Part shown: in pieces, positions 58,051 to 64,000 of the stretch
Numbering within the stretch: position 1 is the first letter of the stretch
How the letters are laid out: each line of letters opens with the position of its first letter
From: Cannabis sativa
Lineage: Eukaryota; Streptophyta; Magnoliopsida; Rosales; Cannabaceae
DNA length: 64,000 nt
Direction of reading: 5' to 3'
Assembly: GCF_029168945.1 (NCBI RefSeq)
Contig: NC_083609.1
Location: 25,479,501 to 25,543,500, forward strand
Translations under genes and position numbers: made by a program
The notes under the pieces: generated by a model
Told to the model about the DNA's origin: nothing
Seen by the model: the letters and a program-made list of their open reading frames with translations, nothing else
The model's database searches: none

Positions 58051-60293
58051 TGTAACACCCTAACTATCTTAGGCGTATTACGTGATTTTTAAACGTACTG
58101 TGCAGCTCGTTGCTAATCAACGAGGTTTATGGAAAAACGTGATTAATTAAAATTTTGCTTTTTCATTAAACTTATAAACCATTTTACAAAAAGTCTCGGG
58201 ATCCCGATTTATAAAAAAATATTTACAAACTTTTTAACTGTTCAACTTTTACATCAAAATGAAAGTCGTCTAACGACAGTTACAAAAATCTCATCCCTGC
58301 TGTCCCGAGGATCGTACGCTCCAGGTCTAACCGCCCCGACATGTACAATCTCAAATGCTCGGTCACGGTCCATCAGCTACAGCCTTGCCTTTACCTACAC
58401 ATGAACGTAAACTGTGAGTCGACAGACTCAGTAAGAAAAGCATAATAATATCATACATAAAACTGACTGCCGTGTCCAACACGATACTGAGTCCCGCTAC
58501 TGCCATGTCCAACATGGTACTGAGCACTACTGCCATGTCCAACATGGTACTGAGTTTTGAACGTTCAGGGGACGGTACTATTGACAAGTATCCTCCTGAT
58601 CGGTCGAACCGGTCATACTCCGCCGCTCGGTCATACTCCAGCTGTACCGACGGGATAGGTCAATAAGATCGAACCACCGACCGGTGTCGACTGATCGGTC
58701 GAACCGGTCATACTCCGGCTGCTGGTCATACTCCAGCCTGTACCGACGTGACAGGGTTGGGTGGTTCGGAGCCTAAATACATATCTAATGTAATCTAACA
58801 GGCTTCCTACATGCACGCTAAACATGTAAACTACATATGCATACTGTTATACTAATCTTACCTGGATTCCGATTTCAGGTGTGCCGGTCAACCTGATTGG
58901 AACTGAAGCTGAACGGCGGATTACTGGCTCCTAAACCATAAAAATCACAACGCTATAAGTGACACGCTAAATCACTTCCCGGGGACTAAAACTCGAAACT
59001 AAAAGTTTCCCTATCGATAAAAAGCATGGCAATACCCCTAAAAACCCAAAAACGAGGAAAACTAGGGTTCTGAAAAATCCCCCATCCGGAAGTCCGGTTG
59101 CCCAACCGGAATTCCGGTTCTGGGAAAATCTGAACCCCCATCCGGAATTCCGGATGCTCAACCGGAATTCCGGTTCCTCGCAGGCAGCAACCAAAAATTC
59201 CCATATCTTGACCAATTCGAACCCAAATGGTCCCAAACTTTCCAGACCTCCTACATAGGTCCCAAATGACCATTCCAAGGCCTCAAACCTACCCAGAAAC
59301 CACATACACAATTTTTGCCATAGGAGCTCAAGCTTTGAGTTCCAAACTCAAGTTTGAGCAAAACCACAAAACAAGCATGCAAACCAGCTAAAATCAACCT
59401 AAACTAGCATAATATAGCCTCTGAAAACAAACAACAACATCCAGCAATTCACAGAAACAATTCATGGCATTTTCTCTCAAAATTACATAATTTCACATAT
59501 AACTCTCTAGCATGCTCAACCTAGCAATCAAGCATCATAACAACCCTAAACTAACATGCTTAAACTCAGAAAATAAGAACTAATTACAGCAGCAACAACA
59601 TTCCACAATCACATGCATTCATCATCTTTTTTCATCATTTTTCTTCAAGAATTTAAAGAGAAAGTGCCTAGGAAACACATACCACACAAGAGATCAAATA
59701 AGTTGCAAGTTAAGGCTTGAATCACCAAAGAAAATCCAGCTTTTTGAACCTCCAAGTCTCAGCCGAAAGAGAGGAAAAGAGAGAGAGAGAGAGTTTTCTA
59801 TTTGATTTTCTAATTTCTTTAAAATTTGCCTAAGTGATGGAATTTGGGAAAAAAAAGATTTTATAACATATTATTCATTTAATTTCAGCCAAGAAAAGAA
59901 TAATTAAAATCAACATATAATTCCATTTACAAGTCACAAAAGACAAAAAGTCATTGGGCAAAAAGACCATTTTGCCCCTCCTTTCTAAAATCACATAAGA
60001 AATCACTAAAGGGTATTTTTGGGACATTCTAAATTCCCGGCCATTCCCGACATTCCCAATGTCTAAAACCCGTCCCCAAAATACTAACATACTAAGTTGT
60101 GATTTCTACTGAGCCAAACGCCGCGTTCCAAAAATACGGACACGGAAATGCGAAATATAAAAACTGCTGATAACATAATTATGCATATCTGAATTCCATA
60201 AATAACAATGATAAATTATTTAAATAGCTATAAATAATTTCCTGATTAACATAAATAACTGCTAATTTCCAAATTAACTAAGCGGGCTTTACA
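58051..60293 (-). repeat. 5' LTR of inner Tekay (right)
   Basis: 2243 bp with the same ends as the left LTR. Differences from it are confined mainly to short clusters at 58480-58545, 58615-58700, 58860-58935 and 60125-60175. Palindromes at 59084-59175 and the hairpin block at 58414 on are conserved. Confidence 0.95.
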
Positions 60294-60298
60294 ATTTC

Positions 60299-60619
60299 GG
60301 CCTGAGCAACAGGGGCAGGTGCCACAGGAACTTCTGTCACCGGCACTCCATGAGCACCCTGCTGCCTCAATCTTTGAATCTCAATATCTTGCTCCTCTAT
60401 TCTGGCTTGCATTTCAGCAAACCTAGTTTCCCAATTCTGGATTTCCTGATTGGCTTGAGCAGCCTGGGCAGCCTGTGGCGGGTTATCATCACCCCGACCA
60501 CGGGCCCTGCCCCTGGGACCTCTACCTCAGCCCCGAGCGTTTGGGGGAAACTGAGCTCCCTGACCTTGATTTGACCCGACCGAGTTGCCCTGACTCCTGC
60601 TGTTCTGCCTGGCGTCCAT
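60299..60619 (-). pseudogene. N-terminal gag fragment of outer Tekay
   Basis: Starts MDARQNSRSQGNS at 60619 and runs to the ATTTC duplication, where it would join 50829. It encodes the Arg/Gly-rich N-terminus and the coiled coil ([15 protein letters not shown]). A TGA at 60527-60529 replaces an arginine (CGA in the inner copy), so the outer element could not make full-length Gag even before the insertion, unless the stop arose later. Confidence 0.9.
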
Positions 60620-60894
60620 CTAGCCTGAACAGCCTGCGAAACCAAGAGTTGGCACATCAGGTCATGATCAACGAGAGCTCACTAATGCCGCTTAATTTGG
60701 AAATTAAAAACATGCCCCTATTCAAATATCAGCCGACTAACATGCTTCCTATCAGGCTTTTCTTATTTCATAATAATTAATAAACTACTAAAGCAATAAA
60801 AGCTTACTGAACCGTAGAACGAGCTAACTGTTGATGATGATTGTACATGTCATGACGATCTTCGGAAGACAACTTGGTGGCTCTGATACCAAAT
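60620..60894 (-). other. Outer Tekay leader and primer-binding site
   Basis: Leader between the 5' LTR and gag. The primer-binding site is at 60879-60891 (complement TGGTATCAGAGCC), three bases from the LTR start. It is similar in sequence to the inner leader. Confidence 0.85.
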
Positions 60895-63133
60895 TGTAAC
60901 ACCATAACTAGCATAGGCGTATTACGTGATTTTTAAACATACTGTGCAGGTCGTTGCTAATCAACGAGGTTTATAGAAATCGTGATTAATTAAAAATTTT
61001 TCTTTTTAATTAAACTTATATAATATTTTATACAACATACTCGGGATCCCGATTATAAAATACTTTACAAAGGTTTACTGTCTAATACAAAATACTTGTC
61101 GCCTAGCGACTAATTATAAAAGCACTGCTGTCCCGAGGATCGTACGCTCCAGGCCTAACCGCCCTGACATGTACAATCTTCACCGGCTTATCCTCACGGT
61201 TCCTCAGCCTTGGCCTTGCCCTTACCTACACATAAACATAGCACTATGAGTCGACAGACTCAGTAAGAAAAGCATAAATCATAAAACATACATAAATCCC
61301 GAGTTATGATCAGACGCCCATACCCCTGACCATAACCCTAACTGCCGTGTCCCACACGATACTGGGTCCCGAACGTTCGTACGACGGTAATATTGACAAA
61401 GTAACAGCCTATACTCGGTACACTGGTCATACTCCAGCTGCTAGTCATACTCTAGCTTTACCGATGTGTTACAGTATCAGCCTATACTCGGTTTACTGGT
61501 CATACTCTAGTTGCTAGTCATACTCTAGCCTAACCGATGTGATACAGCCCAACAGTATAGTACCACCAACCCTAGTATCAGCCTATACTCGGTTCACTGG
61601 TCATACTCCAGCTGCTAGTCATACTCTAGCCTAACCGATGTGATATGGTCCGATGGTACGAAGCCAACATACATATCTAAAGTAATCTAACAGGCATCCT
61701 AACATGCACGCTAAACATGTAATACATATGCATACTGTTATACTAATCTTACCTCAATTCTGAATTCAGGTGTGCCAGTCAACCTAAGAACGAACTGCAC
61801 AGCGATTTACAGGCTCCTAAACCATAACAATCACAACACTTAGGTGACTCACTAAATCAAAACTCAAAGGTTTTAAAACCAAACTTAACCTACTGCAACT
61901 TAATACAAAAATACCCCAAACTAGCAGGAAACAAACTACCTGAAAACCTGAAACTAGCACGAAACGACAAGTTGAGAAAAAACCGGTTTCACACCCTACT
62001 GCAAAATCTGGGTAACCGGTTTTATAGGCAGTGTAAAACCGGTTAGCCGGTTTTACCCAGAAAACCAACAAAAAACAAATCCCCAACCAAAACGTTTCCA
62101 AACTCAACCAAACTTTCCATACATGCTAATTAGACCCTAATAAACATTTTTAAAGCAACAAAAAAAAGCTTCATGCATAAAATCAAAATTCACCATTAAA
62201 ACTCCAAGCTTTGAGTTCAAAAATCAAACTTGGTTAAATCTAAGAAACATGCATCAAACCTTGCTTGAATCTACTCAAACATGCATAAAATAACTGCAGA
62301 AATCAAACCCACGCACAAACAATCACTACAGCAACTAATACCACATTTCACTTTGAAAAAATCAAAGTTTTGAGTTGAAATCTCAACCAAAGCTACAACC
62401 CAAGAACTAAGAACAAAACTAGCACGAATTCACTCAAATAAACCCATCAAAACTTCTGAAAACAATAGCCACACATAGCAGCAAGCACAACATCAAAAAC
62501 TAAGCATGCAACCATTTTCTTACTTTATTTTCAAGAAACTAAAGAGGGAAAGAGTAAGAGCTATACCTAGAGCTTGAATTGTACTCAAAATTTGCTTGAA
62601 ATACCAAAGAAACACTAAGATTGTTGCTTCTCAAAGAGGGGCCAACAAAGGATTTTTGTTTTTCTTGATTTTTTTCCACTTTTGTAAAAAGTGACAAAAA
62701 TAATTTCTTTTCCTTATTTCAGCCAAAACTAAGAATTCAAAGTCAACAATAAATTAATTAATTGATCCACATAAAGAGAAAACACTAAAAGGCAAAAAGA
62801 CCAAAATGCCCTTGCCCACACAAAACTAATTTAAAGGATTCTAAGGGTATTTTGGGAAATTCTAAATTCCCAACAAATTCCGACATTCCCAATGTCTAAA
62901 TAAACCGTCCCACAATACTAAAATACTAAATTGTGATTCTACTGAGCCATACACCGAGTTCCATGTTGCAGGACACCGAAAATGCAAAATGATGAAATTT
63001 CACTATATGACATAAAAATGCATTCCGAATTCAAAAATACCAGCATAAATAATTATTTAAATATCTATAAATAATTTTCATATTTAATCATAATTAACTG
63101 CTAATTTCAAAATTAAACTAAGCGGTCTTTACA
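60895..63133 (-). repeat. 5' LTR of outer Tekay (right)
   Basis: 2239 bp. It retains a 28-bp segment (near 61088-61115, with TCGCCTAGCGA) that is deleted from the left LTR, three tandem units at 61405-61645, and better preserved palindromes than the left LTR (62035-62054, AAAACCGG-TTAG-CCGGTTTT). The right flank is ATAGT. Confidence 0.94.
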
Positions 63134-63138
63134 ATAGT

Positions 63139-63235
63139 AATAAAATAAAAAAGAAGAGTAAACAAGTTGGTATAGCCGTGTAGGGGTATTAGTATAATAA
63201 AGATTGCATTTTTGTATTTTTGATGTAAAAATTTC
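63139..63235. other. Right end of the Mutator-like element
   Basis: 97 bp between the ATAGT duplication and the TATAAATAA duplication. It holds the right inverted repeat (reverse complement begins GAAATTTTTACATC, then AAAAATACAAAAATGC). Confidence 0.7.
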
Positions 63236-63244
63236 TATAAATAA

Positions 63245-63568
63245 TTTGTAATAGGTAAATTTTGTAATTTCTTTCAACTATGATAAACCTAGAAACATGA
63301 TAGGGCCCATCCAATTCAATTTGACATATGTGTGCCTATATGTTTACTTTTGGGCTTAAATGAATATAGGAAGCCCATTTATTTCTAAATATTTAAATGG
63401 ACTAAGTTGCAAATTAAATATTACTTATGATAGTTTTATTTAGGCCCAATTAATATTGGACTTACTCAATTAATAATAATTATTTAATGAAAGGTTAAAT
63501 TCTTCTCTTTTGGGCCTTGTGTGAGAGTTCAAGGGCCATTAGTAGTGGGTACGATATACTGAATCCAA
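63245..63568 (+). other. Copy d internal region resumed, conserved TGGGC island
   Basis: Matches the reverse complement of copy b from about 18990 to 18660. Contains TGGGC/GGCCC motifs near 63352, 63374, 63442, 63510 and 63533. No coding frame. Confidence 0.7.
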
Positions 63569-63831
63569 CGGGGTAAGTTGAAAAATACCACTTTTATTAA
63601 TCAATTAATCAAATTTACCTCTAATTTTATATTTAATTGAAACATACCTCTTTTTATATGTATTGTATCCAAAATACGCTGACATAAGAGAGTCACATGG
63701 AGAGTATCTTAAAGTGACAGGGGCAAAATTGGTACAATGTTTAAAAAAAGAGGTAAAAATGATAGACTTTAAAAAAGAGGGTAAAAGTAAAAGAGAACAA
63801 TATAAAAAGGGTATAGAGTGTAATTTCCTCA
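63569..63831. mobile_element. Small MITE-like insertion in copy d
   Basis: About 263 bp absent from copy b at the same point (between CTGAACCCAG and CTCCCCCTCAC on the sense strand). It is flanked by AATCCAA (63562-63568 and 63832-63838), extendable to 9 bp with mismatches. Ends are weakly inverted (GGTAAGTT against GGAAATTA). The frames inside it (63605-63877 and 63663-63869) are unlike any protein I recognise. Confidence 0.5.
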
Positions 63832-63838
63832 AATCCAA

Positions 63839-64000
63839 TCCTCCCTCACATGAACAACCCCAACTGTGAATGCTCATTTACCTTATTTAAATAATTATAT
63901 TACGTTAATCGAACTAAAATTGAATTAGCAACATAATTAATTTTGAAATAAATAAAATTAATTTTTCATTGGATTATTTTAAAATTAATCTAGAAAAACA
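63839..64000 (+). other. Copy d internal region, runs off the window
   Basis: Continues the match to copy b (about 18650 down to 18540). AT-rich and non-coding. Confidence 0.65.

Larger units (their letters stand above)
50835..60293 (-). mobile_element. Inner Tekay-type chromovirus, young and nearly intact
   Basis: 9459 bp with LTRs 50835-53069 and 58051-60293, flanked by ATTTC on both sides (50830-50834 and 60294-60298). Primer-binding site 58035-58047 matches TGGTATCAGAGCC. The stop codon of pol (53071-53073) lies inside the polypurine tract (53070-53083). Large parts of the two LTRs look identical, so insertion is recent. It interrupts gag of the outer element. Only one coding defect is visible. 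Confidence 0.97.
44229..63133 (-). mobile_element. Outer Tekay-type Ty3/gypsy chromovirus
   Basis: LTRs 44229-46466 and 60895-63133 (2238 and 2239 bp, TGTAACACC...CTTTACA) are flanked by ATAGT on both sides (44224-44228 and 63134-63138). Primer-binding site for initiator methionine tRNA at 60879-60891 and polypurine tract at 46467-46480 give - orientation. Gag-pol is interrupted by the inner element (50835-60293) and by several mutations. Without the insertion it is about 9.4 kb. LTR differences are scattered and include a 28-bp deletion in the left LTR near 44425. Confidence 0.95.
41632..63235. mobile_element. Mutator-like element containing nested Tekay elements
   Basis: Flanked by a perfect 9-bp duplication TATAAATAA (41623-41631 and 63236-63244), the length typical of Mutator-like transposons. 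Ends are imperfect inverted repeats of about 30 bp sharing an ACA..AAAATACAAAAA core. The homologous copia sequence is interrupted exactly here, which independently supports both boundaries. Without the Tekay insertion (44229-63133 plus one ATAGT) it is about 2.7 kb. It contains a relic of a Mutator-type protein exon and another short gene-like start. Confidence 0.75.
37822..64000 (+). mobile_element. Copia family C, copy d, split by a Mutator-like element
   Basis: The 5' LTR (37822-40090), a decayed primer-binding site and leader (40091-41631) match the reverse complement of copy b 19020-22200. The match stops at about 41622 and resumes at about 63245 with the continuation of the same sequence (copy b about 18990 downwards). 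It then runs to the window end at the equivalent of copy b about 18540. The gap is the Mutator-like element. The 3' half and 3' LTR lie to the right of the window. No coding capacity is visible in the part present. Confidence 0.85.

Overview
The window is eukaryotic nuclear DNA, most likely from a dicot plant. It is AT-rich and consists almost entirely of nested transposable elements: Ty1/copia, Ty3/gypsy of Tat and chromovirus (Tekay/Del) type, a LINE, a Mutator-like element, MITE-like elements and a possible Helitron. I see no ordinary host gene, no rRNA or tRNA gene and no CRISPR array. It looks like pericentromeric or other heterochromatic sequence. The species cannot be fixed from the sequence alone.

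Layout. 1-4127: 3' end of a decayed copia element (family C, copy a, + strand) with its 3' LTR, inserted into a second copia element (4128-8159, + strand) that carries broken protease and integrase, lacks the reverse-transcriptase core, and keeps its 3' LTR. That element sits in a LINE relic (8160-9506). 10019-33064: a 23-kb Tat-type Ty3/gypsy element. Its gag-pol runs on the - strand from 32255 to 24071. A separate gene with its own TATA box and two predicted introns runs the opposite way on the + strand (11096-23578). This element was hit by a nearly complete family-C copia (copy b, 12757-22200, - strand), which splits the antisense gene, and by a family-C solo LTR (copy c, 24181-26091) with a perfect TTCAT duplication, which splits the end of pol.

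33065-37821: AT-rich sequence with a terminal-inverted-repeat element (33626-34504) and a Helitron-like unit (about 34817-37752) containing a truncated chromovirus LTR. 37822-64000: a third family-C copia (copy d, + strand). Its 5' LTR contains a 362-bp MITE. Its internal region is split by a Mutator-like element (41632-63235, 9-bp duplication TATAAATAA), which contains a Tekay element (44229-63133, duplication ATAGT), which in turn contains a younger Tekay element (50835-60293, duplication ATTTC). The youngest has one visible coding defect, a single-base frameshift between protease and reverse transcriptase. Copy d resumes at 63245 and runs off the window.

How it works together. The layers are insertions into insertions, so their order in time can be read directly. 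The genes present are retroelement machinery (Gag, protease, RT, RNase H, integrase, chromodomain), a Mutator-protein relic and the extra antisense gene of the Tat element. Most copies are inactivated, often by stops consistent with C-to-T change. The most interesting signals are the antisense gene with its own promoter and introns, a set of covarying hairpins in family C, paired palindromes that co-vary inside chromovirus LTRs, and clusters of differences at CTG/CAG sites between otherwise near-identical LTRs.
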